Shown here in pieces: positions 33,831 to 44,827 of a DNA stretch of 64,000 nucleotides. The notes beneath the pieces were generated by a model that made no database searches, was not told the DNA's origin, and saw only the letters and a list, made by a program, of their open reading frames with translations. Source of the stretch: Eucalyptus grandis (taxonomy: Eukaryota > Streptophyta > Magnoliopsida > Myrtales > Myrtaceae); contig NC_052618.1 of NCBI RefSeq assembly GCF_016545825.1, positions 59,202,561-59,266,560 on the forward strand, in the 5' to 3' direction. The translations under genes were made by a program, and so were the position numbers. Each line of letters opens with the position of its first letter. Within the stretch, counting starts at the first letter, position 1.

Positions 33831-34621
33831 ATCGGCCTATTGTAACTTATTGATCATATAGATATATTGTAGAGTTTTGAAGGGACCATTTATTTGTCAT
33901 TAAAAACATAACTAATCCGCCACAAAATCGCGGTGTTCAATGCTCGTTTATATATTTTTCTACATAATAAGGATATCTGCATTTATATGCGAAAAATTAA
34001 TGAATCAAGAGATATTTTTCTAGATAATCGCTTGCAAAAGTAAATGAATGGAAAATATTTTTACGAAATATGTATTTAGCGTATATTGTGCTTGATGATA
34101 TAGATGCTTCATAAATGGTATAAATAATTATTTTCAACAAAATTTTTTAATTTATATTTTCCAGAAAATAAGTGGACCATGAATAATTTTTTTGGGCTAG
34201 ATAGAAATAGTATGAGTTTTCTTTTTTCTTTTTTTCTTTTTTTTTTAAAGGAATAGTATGAGTTCTTGGACAGAATGACCAAATTTGTCCAATTCTTCAA
34301 TTGGGTCAAATCAATTTGGGCCGGCTGATTTATTGGCCCATATCGCCACATTGAGTTGGCAGAGTTCACATCAGTCCTATAAATAGCACGCCGTAGTTAA
34401 CAACGAAACTCTATTTATTTTATTTTATTTTTTTGCTGTTGAAAACAACAAAAATCTAGCTTCATTTTTTGGTCAAAAACAAAATAAAATTCTACCAGAG
34501 AACAAAACCATGTTGTTATGATCTCTTCAAAACTAGACAAATCGATTTGATTTACTAAACGGAAAGACCGTGTAAGTGGCGTTCATGAGCTGCTTGCTGA
34601 GGCAGCTCAGACGATGAGGCA
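33831..34621. other. AT-rich intergenic DNA
   Basis: AT-rich with a few T-runs. No recognisable coding sequence or transposon ends. Confidence 0.5.
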
Positions 34622-35178
34622 CAACACCGCAATGGACCTAACGTAGGCAGTGATTTTTTTCTATCTCTGCCATGATGTACGTGACGAAGTGGCCAGTGGC
34701 CACATAAGTCCTACGATAAGGTCGCAACACCGCAATGGACCTAAGGTAGGCAGTGATTTTTTTCTATCTCTGCCATGATGTACGTGACGAAGTGGCTAGT
34801 GGCCACGTAAGTCCTACGATAAGGTCACAACACTGCAATGGACCTAACGTAGGCAGTGATTTTTTTCTATCTCTGCCATGATGTACGTGACGAAGTGGCC
34901 AGTGGCCACGTAAGTCCTATGATAAGGCCACAACACCGCAATGGACCTAACGTGACCAGTGGCCACGTAAGTCCTATGATAAGGCCACAACACTGCAATG
35001 GACCTAACGTAGGCAGTGATTTTTTTCTATCTCTGCCATGATGTACGTGACGAAGTGGCCAGTGGCCACGTAAGTCCTACGATAAGGCCACAACACAGCA
35101 ATGGACCTAATGTAGGCAGTGATTTTTTTTCTATCTCTTCCATGATGTACACGACAGAGCGGCCACGTAAGTCCTGCA
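34622..35178 (+). repeat. 103-bp tandem array (about 5 full units plus a deleted one)
   Basis: Units beginning CAACACCGCAATGGACCTAA start at 34622, 34725, 34828, 34931, 34988 and 35091. Four intervals are exactly 103 bp, and the one from 34931 is 57 bp because 46 bp are missing between CCTAACGT and CCAGTGGCCACG. Each unit contains a T-run (GATTTTTTTCTATCTCTGCC), ATGATGTACGTGACGAAGTGG and the near-palindrome GGCCAGTGGCC. Units are almost identical, so the expansion is recent or homogenised. Open frames across it are repeat artefacts. Confidence 0.95.
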
Positions 35179-35283
35179 CTATGTACTGGAGATGGGACCA
35201 AGTATGATGGAGAAGCTGAACTGCCGCATTCTGCAAGTGTCATATGGGGGAAGAAGCACCTCTCGTAGTACTCTTGCCTGGAG

Positions 35284-35538
35284 ATGACATCGTTTATCGT
35301 GGCCCTTGGAACGAACGCAACCATTGTTGGTCTCGGAATCTTGGGTATCGTCTTCGAGGCTCATGAGCGGAAAAGATTCTGCTTTGGTGTTTTGGGTATT
35401 TTAGGTGGACAAGAAGAAAGAGAGCTGGCCGCTGTTAATGAAACGAAAAAGGAACTGGATCGTGGCAATAGAAAAAGGAAGGAAAAGCCATCAACAAATC
35501 TCGGCCTGATCTCCTTTTCTTTTCTTTTTCTTTTTTAA
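35284..35538 (+). CDS. small open frame with N-terminal hydrophobic segment
   Basis: An 84-codon frame has an N-terminal hydrophobic stretch (residues ~3-25, rich in Gly, Ile and Leu, including VGLGILGIVFEAHERKR), followed by a charged Lys/Glu/Arg tail. This could be a single-pass membrane peptide. The N-terminal segment is vaguely like that of DUF1218 proteins, but too short to assign. It lies directly after the 103-bp array. No splice partners were found. Confidence 0.25.
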   Translation: MTSFIVALGTNATIVGLGILGIVFEAHERKRFCFGVLGILGGQEERELAAVNETKKELDRGNRKRKEKPSTNLGLISFSFLFLF

Positions 35539-36469
35539 TTTATAAAAAATCATTTACTGTTAATGAAAATGTTTCTAATGTCTATATGCCATGCAACTTA
35601 ATGAAAATTATTTTTGTTAGTATGTAATTAATAAATGATTAAACGGATTGCATAAATTAAGGTGTTAATAATTTCGATACTTTCTTTTTTTCGCCACATT
35701 GATCTTGATGATCTTTAAAATGGTGAAACTTAGCTTGAGACATCTGTTCATAGTTTATTGTCCCTTTATGACATGAGCAGGTGATATGAATTGTTATCTT
35801 ACGTAGCAATTCTCACCGAGTCTAGGATTCTCCCGGTTCATGGCCTCCATACAAATAAGAACTTTGCAGGCTGGAATGTGAAACACGAAGAATACATGAA
35901 TTAAACCTTAACACCTCTAATGTACTTCATAATTCGTGTATTTAATCTTTGATCACTTAATCTTTATTGTTGAGAGTGGTGATAAAAGACAGGAAAATGA
36001 TAATATCTATATTTTAAATAAAGAGCATAAGAGTTTTACGTGATAACCATCTAAGTGATAGTAAAGGTAAGATGATATTACAATATCAGTTACAATCAAA
36101 TCAAGGATATGCACAATCGTATACACAATTTTGAGAAATATAAAGGATATGCACAATAATGCACAATTCTAGAGATATGAAGAATCCCCCGATAGTTTGC
36201 TGCAGATATTAAACCAATTGAAACACGAACGGAAGGCTCTCGCGAGCGACTCTGCTCATGGAAGACAGCAAGGCTCTCGCGAGCGGATTCCCGGAGATCT
36301 AGTCATCCGATTTGGCTGAAATTTGGAGGGGAGGTTCCTCTCATCATCCTCTTCCTCTCCACCGAACGGATTTGTCTGGGTTGATCTACAGCTCGAGATC
36401 TCACTTTCCCAAGAAGTTTCGAATGGCTGCTTCGCTGGTGCGCTTCTAGCTCGAAGAAGACTCTGCTAG
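35539..36469. other. intergenic DNA, nothing recognised
   Basis: AT-rich until ~36230, where GC rises and GGCTCTCGCGAGCG occurs twice (near 36235 and 36270). That part may be the leader of a transcript or LTR running into the following minisatellite. Confidence 0.4.
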
Positions 36470-36790
36470 GTCGGTGTGGGTCTTGGGTCTCTGCTGGTTC
36501 GGTGTGGTCGTTCGATGTGGGTCTCTGCTAGTTCGGTGTGGTGGCTCGGGCTCTGCTACTGGTCTGGGTCGCTGCCAGTTCGGTTCTTCTGCTTCGGTGT
36601 GGCCCTGCTGGTCGGTCTCTGCTACTGGTTTGGGTATCTGCTAGTTTCTGCTCGACTGGGTCTTCGTTGGTTCGGCTGGGTCTCTGGTTCGGTGTGGGTC
36701 TCTGCTAGGTCGGTGTGGTGGTTCGGTCTCTGCTACTGGTTTGGACCTCTGCTAGTTCGTCGTCTCTGGTTCGGTGTGGCCCTGCTGGTT
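36470..36790 (+). repeat. degenerate GGTCTCTGCT/GGTTCGGTGTGG minisatellite
   Basis: Irregular repetition of GGTCTCTGCTAGTTCGGTGT, CTCTGCTACTGGT and GGTTCGGTGTGGTGG-like units of ~20-25 bp. The GC-rich array keeps a plus-strand frame open and encodes a spurious Trp/Val/Leu-rich peptide, not a gene. Confidence 0.75.
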
Positions 36791-37618
36791 GCTCTCGGCC
36801 GCGACTGCTAGAAGCGACACTCATTCTTGTCCCTGGTGCTGCTGATCGTCGATGGCCCTCTGTGGTTGTAGATAGGCTGCATTCCAGGTCTTTCAGTTAC
36901 TTCCTGTGCCATGGCTGGTCCCGTGAAGCCCAAGTTGTTGCGGGCACCTCTTCGGCCGTAACACCTCTGCTCCAGCTCAGTCCGGCCTTGCCAAGGTTGG
37001 CTCGGCAGTTCATTTTGATAAACAGCAAGTGCCCCGTAGGGCCCCTCACGTTTGGGTCGCTACTCGCTTGCTCCAGGGGTAGGAGTTGTGTTTGGGCCTT
37101 TTCCAAGCGAGAGAGTGGTAAGGTTCCGAAACATTCTCCCACCCGAACGTGGGCCACGATCTTGCTTACTCTCTGCCCACTTTTGTGCATGGCAAATCGG
37201 TAGTTCCCCTTGCGGGGAAGTTTTGGAGGCTTTTCATCCCAAACCGCCAAACGGCATGAATGCGGGGAAGAAGCTTCCCTTCAAACTAATGGAACAATCT
37301 TTGATGCGAACTTGGGTGATGGCGGACAAGGACAATCAAGGCTTATTTCTCTTCTATATTCTGGACCCAATGTTCTAGCGTAAGATTCTATAAGATAGAT
37401 CCATCCATATTCCAAACTCGGTGTTCCGGCGTAAGATCCTAGAAGATGGACGTCATGATTCCTCTCATTTTGCAACAATCGAGTCCTCTTATGGACTTGA
37501 CGCTTCCGGTCGGGATTAAATTGAATGACCTCTCTCCCTCTTGACCTTCCTTTATAAGAGTTTGTGTTGAAATTTATGCCAATCAACCTAAATGCTCTAC
37601 TAATTCGCCCCAGAAGTT
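36791..37618. other. GC-rich unassigned block
   Basis: About 36890-37340 is unusually GC-rich for this window and has long open frames on both strands (36715-37203 plus, 36897-37250 minus, 37052-37378 plus) with no recognisable domain. The composition contrast suggests foreign or organelle-derived DNA, or a relic gene. I cannot identify it. 37381-37618 looks like ordinary intergenic DNA. Confidence 0.3.
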
Positions 37619-37668
37619 ACCCTTCCAACATGGAAGGGGGAGATGATGGGTTCAAATCCCCACATTTA
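37619..37668 (+). repeat. SINE-like fragment with tRNA-type B box
   Basis: ACCCTTCCAACATGGAAGG followed by GGGTTCAAATCCCC, an excellent pol III B-box core. It matches, in opposite orientation, the block at 3508-3552. Downstream (to ~37735) there is another GATGGAAGGACTT segment but no poly(A) end. Confidence 0.45.
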
Positions 37669-39237
37669 TATTGTGTGTGTAAATGGGAGCCTCTTTCTAT
37701 ATTGTCCACCACCCTCCCCACTTTTGAGATGGAAGGACTTCATATAAGCAGAGGATTAGGGTTCTTTTGCAAGAATGAGAATCCATCACTTTCCTTTTTT
37801 AGCTCAAAGAAATATATTGATTCTCTCATCTTAGGAAATTGAGATATCATCTCAAAATTTTTTAGGGTAGTATCTTTATTTTCTTCAAATTTAATCAAAT
37901 AATGCAATCTTTCCAAATTCGCATTCTCCACGTGCATCTCACATTCAAATTTCGGCCACTCTAAGTCTTCAATGGGATTGGCCGGACTTTATGCTCTTGC
38001 AGGCTTAGTCCAGAAAATTTAATTAAGTTTAGAGCCTCTCTACTTAAACCTATCCTGAACCAGGCTAATTTAATGCAATTTATGTGTTCATTGTTTAAAT
38101 AACTAAATGGGATCGCCAAAATTTAAGTGTCAATACAGGCATGTGTATCGTACACATCATTTGTTACATTGATGCACAATCACACGTACACTATCAACAC
38201 TTGACAAGTTCTTTGTTGTGAAATAATGCGAAAACTAACATGTCTTGAAATTCAAATCAACCCAAGAAAAAGAAATTATCAAAGAAATGAGCGAGCAACG
38301 ATAAGGACATAAGAGATTTAACTAATTTGATCCTATCAACTGTACTTACTCCACGGAAAGAGTCAGCTACTAGGAAATTCACTATGAATCTAGAGAGCAC
38401 CATTGATCAATCACTTAAGTTTTTCCTAATCCTAGATCACACCTGAAAAAGACCCACAAGTATTACTTGGCAATTTTTCGTAAAGAAGCTTACTCAAAGA
38501 ACTCACAGAGAAAAAAATATCTGTATATTTATTATGATTTACTTTTCCATCCAAAATCAACAAAGAACCCTACACACCCTTCACCAATTCATATAGATCC
38601 ATCCAAATTCTAAAAGGTATTTTTATCAAATTCGGTGAAATACTTATTTAATTATCACCTTACAAGAATCAAACACTAGATAATCAAATGTCCCATTCTG
38701 CAGCAAGCAACGTTGACTTGAAAACCTTAAGTGCTGAATTTACCTTCAAATGTGTTGGTATCCAAAATTATCTAACATAGAATTTGGAGTCATTTCCTTA
38801 CGAGTAATGCTGAAAATGCTTATAACCCATTTAAATCATCTGACAAACCCGTCATGATTTATATCGTCCAACTGTTTCGAGAATCGAACTAGCTAGGTAT
38901 GGATCTTGGGGATCTGTCATGTCTCGGGAACATCGCCTGAGATACAATTGAAGTGGTTGCCTCGCTGGAGGTAAAGCATACCAAAGTAGCAAATCATAAG
39001 GGCATGTAAATTTCTAACTATCCAAACGGCTCGATTCGGGTGGCTGGGGAGAGATTTACCATTCATCCCAGAATAAGGTATATCAAGCTCGAAATTTGTC
39101 CACAGCAGATAAACGTGCTCATAAAACCACGGGCAACATGGCGAAACGTAATCCCTGACCAATTTCCAAACTATGTTTATTTCAACATCAGACCACACTT
39201 AAAGAACACGCATATGTATGGGCTCCGGCATGAGTGC
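37669..39237. other. intergenic DNA downstream of the CYP87-like gene
   Basis: AT-rich, without recognisable coding or repeat structure. The part next to 39238 will include the 3' untranslated region of the P450 gene. Small open frames at 38917-39198 and 39040-39288 overlap the P450 end and look incidental. Confidence 0.5.
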
Positions 39238-41633
39238 TTATTCTTGAATCTTGGAGACCTTGATATGAAAACCTCCTCCAATCTTTAACATTGGAGTGCG
39301 AATAATTTCTCCTCCCTTCACCTTTGTCCATCTGCCAAATTGACCGTCTCAGTTTTACATTATATTCTCCTAATTATGTGAATCGAATGCCTGTGATTTT
39401 CTCACCTATATTTGGTCACCAAAACTTGGAGAAATACAGCACAGAGAGCTTTGGAAAATTCTGCTCCAGCACATTGCCTGCCGCCCCCTCCAAACGGTAT
39501 ATAATATCTTCCTGTGACGTTTCCTCCGTCCAATTGCTGTTTATGTCGTATAAATATAAAGATATGTCAATATCTAAGTAGAGGCGTATACATTTCGGGA
39601 ATAAAAATGGACATAATCAGCATCTTAACAAATCAATCTAATAAGGAATTCTGTACCTTCCATCTCGAGGGATCAAAGACATGGGGATTCTCGAATACTT
39701 GTGGGTTTAGATGTACCCCAGATTGACTAATGAAAATTGTCCAACCTTTCGGAATTACATATCCTGTAAATCAAGAAAAGAAAATCATAATGGATCTCAG
39801 TCTCAATGCTCGTACCATATATATGTAAGAGTTCCTGAGTAATTAATGGTCTTTTTTTTTTTTGGGCTCTATCTAATGAAAAAGAGTGGGAATGAACCCC
39901 AATAATCTATTGAGTGTTACTATATTAGGTAGATATGCACGCGCGCTGAGGCAAAACATTTTTACTCGGGAAACTCTACCATTCCATTCAATGTCTTTGA
40001 TTGCTCTTCTCATGATGCCTGGTCCACTGCTGGTCAATCTGAGTGATTCATTGACGACCTATTATTTCAATAAATTAATTTATTGGCATAATTTTAATTA
40101 GTAGCACTTAATTATTGAACAAGAAAAAAGGAATAAAAAGGAATAAGAGAGCGTTTTGTGTTCTAACTCACTTGCATGGTGTAAGGCATGGATTTGTATT
40201 CCTCCCACGTCATTCCTATTGCACCCGAACTCCTCTTGTGAAGGGCGTCCTGTTGTTCCTTCTGGCAAATAATGGCGATCAAAAAGGGTGTATGGTGGGA
40301 AAAAAAAAAAACAAAAACAAAAACAAAACAAAGATGGCTCCTAGCTTTAAAGCTTTATATATGGACAGGAGATGGAGGGGACATGCAGTAAGGAACACTG
40401 TGATATCAATCGATTAACTTACGACAAGTTCGTCGACCACTTGAGGGCTATCTGTTAAGAGGATAAGGGCCATGACTAAAGCGGAAGTTATTGATTCAAA
40501 GCTGGCAATTAGGAGCCCCATGAATATGTAGGTGACGAATTTCTCTGAGAGAAAGCTCTTCGTTTTCATATCCTCAAGGACATGGTCGAGGACGTCCGCC
40601 TCCCTCGTTTCTGCTGGTGAGGCCATTCTTTCGGCGATCTTCCCTTGAATCATATTCAGTAGCTTCTTTTGGCTCTGCATTTTTATTTTTAATCTTTTAT
40701 TTCAGAAAATTAGGAGGATGTCGAGTATCAAGTAATCAGTGATCTCTCTGTACCTTTAAGCTCTTATGAAAAGTAGTGCCCGGAATGTTTATCGGAAGGG
40801 ACATGAGACCGTTCATGAGAGTACGCAAATCCTCCGTGAGGTTTTCCCCTGATTTTTCGGCATCATAACCTAGGAGAAGCTTTGAGGTGAACTCAAATAT
40901 CATCTGCAAAATACTTCTTAATCAAGGTCCAGCTGCCGGGTTTCTGGGGGTAGTTAATATAATGTTAAGAACTGCGGATGTTTATAACCTTGGAACAACC
41001 ATGTTTGGCTTCTACAGATTGTTGAGTTGACCAAGCATCAAGGGTTCTCTCAGCCGTGGCTTCCAGCTGACGAAGAAGCTTCCCTTTGAGGCTCTCCGGA
41101 CCCATGTGATTTAGGATCAAATATCTGAGGTGTTTGTGGACATACCCTGTTGCATTAGTCTTAACTTCCAAGTCCGGTGAGTCGTGACCCACGAGCTTCG
41201 AAAGCGAGTCCAAGTACCACAATTCCACCAATTTTCCTTCCTGGAGAAGAACATATTTATTGAACTCTGGATCTGTGGATATCACCACGGGACGCCCAGC
41301 CAAGCTTGTTTTGAACAACGTCCCGTACCTGAAAAAGGAACTCCCAAAAGACTGGAAACTCAGTTATTGTGCTAAGCTTAATCAAAGGACAAAAAAATCC
41401 ATGAATATAATTGGTTTGTACCTTTTAATCCTTTTCTTGAGGAACGGAGGGAGGTCTATGGATTTGCTGGGGATGAAGAACTGAATGGTCTCTCCTAGGA
41501 AGGGCAATCCCATGGATCCTGGAGGGAGCTTCCCAAAGTTAGAGCTGTCTCTCCATTTGTACTTCCAATAGAAACTTGCAAAAACAATAAGAGCCACAAG
41601 GCCCATCGCAGTCTCCACCATGGGAAACCTCAT
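39238..41633 (-). CDS. CYP87-like cytochrome P450, nine exons, apparently intact
   Basis: Haem-thiolate monooxygenase of the CYP85 clan, closest to CYP87. Known CYP87 enzymes hydroxylate triterpenes (CYP87D16, CYP87D18) or act on sterol side chains (CYP87A in cardenolide plants). The exact substrate here is unknown. Exons (minus strand): 41633-41422, 41328-40989, 40903-40754, 40674-40423, 40261-40172, 40058-39980, 39763-39657, 39536-39406, 39331-39238. All introns are GT/AG, and the exons total 1455 nt (484 aa), normal for the family. Features in order: ER anchor (~9-22, GLVALIVFASFYW), hinge KLPPGSMGLPFLGE, substrate-recognition region LVELWYLDSLSKL, I-helix LLIASFESIT (like other CYP87s, not the classical AGxDT), K-helix ESLRL (ExxR), FDPSRW, haem loop FGGGGRQCAGAEF with its Cys ligand, and C-terminus FHIKVSKIQE. 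The ATG at 41633 is chosen over an upstream in-frame ATG at 41729 because the anchor follows it directly. Confidence 0.93.
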
Positions 41634-41740
41634 CTTCCCCACAAAACTCAGAGACGAGATGATTGGTTTTGGGTGGAAATGGTCCGGAATATTTGTTGGA
41701 TATCTGAGTGAACAGGCAGAGTCTTGCAAAAGCTCCTTCT

Positions 41741-41748
41741 AATATATG
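41741..41748 (-). promoter_or_regulatory. candidate TATA box of the CYP87-like gene
   Basis: The minus strand reads GCATATATTAG about 110 bp upstream of the ATG at 41633. It is the only TATA-like element at a plausible distance. Confidence 0.4.
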
Positions 41749-42651
41749 CGCAAGTCACCCAAAAGAATAACACTGAAATTAGCATAAATTCACTGATGAC
41801 AGATAACATCAGAATAATATATTGATATTGGAGAAGACTTCAAAATGGGGAGTTGATTTGGCTTTAAGGAAAACGGACTTTCATTTTCGCCTCTTTGGCT
41901 CGAAACGACGTAGCATAGAACCATTCCAACGGAGCTATTCATTCCAACAGATAGGAAGTACAATAACAACACAAGAATTCTCGGCCACGACATCATGACA
42001 TATGTCATCATTCTTTATAAAAGGGTCAAGGCCCAATACGTGTGCTGGGCACTTTAAGTTAGGAAGAAATCGAAAGGCAAATGACATAAAGAAATTCGAA
42101 CACGAAAAAAAATGCTTACGGCACATTATTATATAAAATAAAGAGGCGACAGGTTCACTGTCCCTAAAAGCCAAAAAAGCCGTCACAAGTGGTCAACAGC
42201 GGTGGCTGTTTCCCCGTCGCCATTCGCGCAGGGAAACTGAAGGGACTTAAGGGACGGTTCCGGGAGCCGCCGCCTTCATGGTCCCTAGTAGTTCCTGATG
42301 TTCCTGTTTAATTACTGTCTTATCTAGAGCAGGAGTCGTTGTTGGAACAAAACGGTGCAGGTAAAGTATGGCCGCCCCTTTGCTCAAAAAAAAAAAAAAA
42401 AAAAAAAGTGTGGCCGCCCCCACCGCAATTGAGAAGACAAATCCCTGTCAATTGTTTTTTCCCCTCGTTTCACTGTTATGCACCATTTTCAACCTGTATT
42501 TATCTCTTAAGCCCTAAAAGCCCCATTAATGTGTGCAACAACTGACCCAATTGAATTAAAGTCTAATGTAAAGTCCAATCATAATTGAGCACAAACACCT
42601 AATTCAAATTCTAAGGGAAACCACAATTATTAGAACTTCGGTATCTTTCAT
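41749..42651. other. upstream region of the CYP87-like gene
   Basis: Contains the promoter region, a GC-richer patch at 42190-42300, and two copies of a GTGTGGCCGCCCC/GTATGGCCGCCCC word around an A-run (42385-42407). No second gene is recognised. Confidence 0.4.
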
Positions 42652-43276
42652 TGTGGCGGGGAGAACCGTGATAACAATTTACCAAGAACTAATCTCAATC
42701 AGGATCAATATCTCCCCCAAAAGTAAACCAATTGAAATCAACTTAATCCCAGCAACAACCAGCCAATATAACCTCACAATAAGTAAATATAATGCCAAAA
42801 TTATAAAAAGACAAATGCCAACAATAACACTAAGGTTTTATATGGAAATCGAATGAGGGAAAAATTACGGATTGCTCAAAAACTTTCACTAATCACTAAG
42901 AATAGTAGGATACATAAAGTGTTTTTTTTTTCTAGTCACACACTAAAGGCTCAACATCAATAATGCAACTATATTTTCACTACAAAAATTTGTTTTACAT
43001 AAACGGAGTAAGAAAATCCTAATCGTGATTGGAGAAGTTGGATGAGGTTTTCAACGAACAAAACCGATCAACTTGTAGCCCTTGTTTCATGAACAACATA
43101 TTCAATTTTGAGGTATCCCGTCAACATTTGGTCTTCGAACTGAAACTGCAAAGCTTTGCCCCTTTTCTTTTTCTTATTAGATTCCTTTTGGTGCTCTCTC
43201 TCGGTGGGCACTCACTCTATTTTTTTTTTTTTTTATTTCTCCTCACTCTCAGGCTCTACTCATGCACAAAGCAGCA

Positions 43277-43321
<45 letters not shown>

Positions 43322-43373
43322 TTTCTTCTATGCATTAGTTGGGCCCCACAACATGAGATGGACCCAGCCAACA
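42652..43373 (-). mobile_element. 3' LTR of minus-strand Copia element
   Basis: On the minus strand the segment begins TGTTGGCTGGGTCCATC directly after a polypurine tract and ends CTCCCCGCCACA, giving TG...CA ends over 722 bp. It is on the downstream side of the Copia RNase H remains, as required of a 3' LTR. A (CT)n tract lies near its start. No 5' LTR is found beyond the integrase end near 47.85 kb, so the low-coordinate end is based on the CA alone. Confidence 0.7.
43280..43318. repeat. (CT)n microsatellite
   Basis: About 19 CT units on the plus strand inside the Copia 3' LTR. Confidence 0.97.
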
Positions 43374-43387
43374 AATCTCCCCCTCTA
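43374..43387 (-). other. polypurine tract of Copia element
   Basis: The minus strand reads GAGGGGGAGATT immediately before the LTR start TGTTGG. It is the second-strand primer site of Copia elements and fixes the LTR boundary. Confidence 0.8.
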
Positions 43388-44081
43388 CCACGGGCAATGC
43401 TTTGGTCATTTTATCGTATCAATTATCACCAGTGTGAACTTTTTAAGTAGGAAGAGCTTTTCTTCTAATTTCTCTCGGATCCAATGATACTTTACATCAA
43501 TATGCATGCAAATTCAGATTTTTGCTAAGATAAATAGTACACATGCTATCACAATATATAACAAACTTATCTTATTTCAAGCTTAACTCTTGTGAGAATT
43601 TTTACTTCCATAAGAGTTCCTTACCTCCTTTAGTAATAGCGATATACTCAGCTTCAGTCATAGACAAAGTAACGCATTTTTGTAATCTTGATTACCACGA
43701 CATAGCTCCCCCTACAAAGGTCATTATGTAACCTAATGTGGATTTTCGAGAATCAATATCATCGGCATAGTCCACATTTGAGTAGCTAATCAACTCAGGT
43801 TTCACATTTTCATAACACAAGCAAAATCTAGATGTGCCTCTAAGATACCTCAAAATCCATTTAATAGTAGTCCAATGATCCTTACTTGGATTTGAGAGAA
43901 ACCTACTCACAATACCAATTGCATGAGCAATATCAAGTTTTGTACAAACCATAACATACAACAAACTACCCACGGCCAATGCATAAGGTTTTCATTATCT
44001 CTCATTTCTCTTTCTCACTTGTAGGACACTCATTACTACTCAACTTGAAATGACCTGCAAGCAAAGTACTTACTGATTTAC

Positions 44082-44827
44082 GGCTGCATTTGGTTCAGCA
44101 TTTGCAAGGGGCTTTGAGTCCAATGCAAATGCTGAAAACCCAAAGCTACCTGGGGAAATGCAATTGTGTTTGGTAAAATTTTTTTGCAAATGGACTTTGA
44201 GTTGAATGTGCATTTGGTAAAAAAAAAAAATTTCGCAATGGGTTTTGATGGGTATAATGTATGTATGTGTCTATATATATATATATCTATCTCTCTCTCT
44301 CTCTCTCTCTTTAAATTGAACTAAACCCTTCACCAGATCGGCAAAGGGCTACGGCCACCGGCGAGCTAGATCTAGTGTCGGCAGCTATCGACTGAGGTCG
44401 GTCAACCTCGAGTGACCTCAAGCGAGGGTCGCACGACCTAGCCAAGGGTCGCCAGAGGTCACTTGTCCTTGGGTGACCTAGGGCCGCGAGACCCGTGGCG
44501 GCGCCGCCGGGTCACGCGGCCCTTGGGTCGAGCGACCCTTGCCGAGGGTCCCCAAGGTTGGGCGACCTCCGGCGGTCCTCGGCCGGGTCGCGCAACCCTT
44601 GCCGGAGGTCGCCCGAGGTCGGGCGACCTCTGCCGATGGCCGCCGACGATAGATCTGGCTTGCCGGCAAAAGGCTTCCTCCTTTTGCAATTTAAAAAAAA
44701 AAATCAGGGGCAAAATCGAACATATGAAGAATAAGTGAGGGTGGTTTTGGAAGGGAAAAATAATTTCAGCATTTTGAAGGCAAGTTGAAAGTTGAAAGCC
44801 AGCTTCAAAGTTGAATCAAACGCAGCC
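44082..44827. mobile_element. PIF/Harbinger-like element with GC-rich core
   Basis: The left end reads GGCTGCATTTGGTTCAGCAT. The minus strand from 44827 reads GGCTGCGTTTGATTCAAC. TAC flanks both sides (44079-44081 and 44828-44830), a 3-bp duplication. The GNNTGNGTTTGGTT-type end and 3-bp duplication suggest PIF/Harbinger, although the target is not TTA. The core (44330-44660) is a GC-rich minisatellite of GGTCGCGCGACC-like units that opens frames on both strands. It is inserted in Copia pol. Confidence 0.7.

Noticed and set aside
34856..35207. Repeated MIFFYLCHDVRDEVASGHVSP peptide frames as a possible repeat protein
   Set aside because: They are translations of the 103-bp tandem array. Because 103 is not a multiple of three, no frame can run through consecutive units without changing.
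36476..36811. 111-codon Trp/Leu/Val-rich frame that looks like a membrane protein
   Set aside because: It is a translation of the GGTCTCTGCT/GGTTCGGTGTGG minisatellite. The apparent hydrophobic segments repeat with the DNA unit.
41382..41729. Upstream ATG at 41729 as the P450 start
   Set aside because: It would add 32 residues ahead of the membrane anchor, unlike the family, and it lies only ~12 nt downstream of the candidate TATA box. ATG 41633 gives the normal 484-residue length and matches the start of the paralogue.
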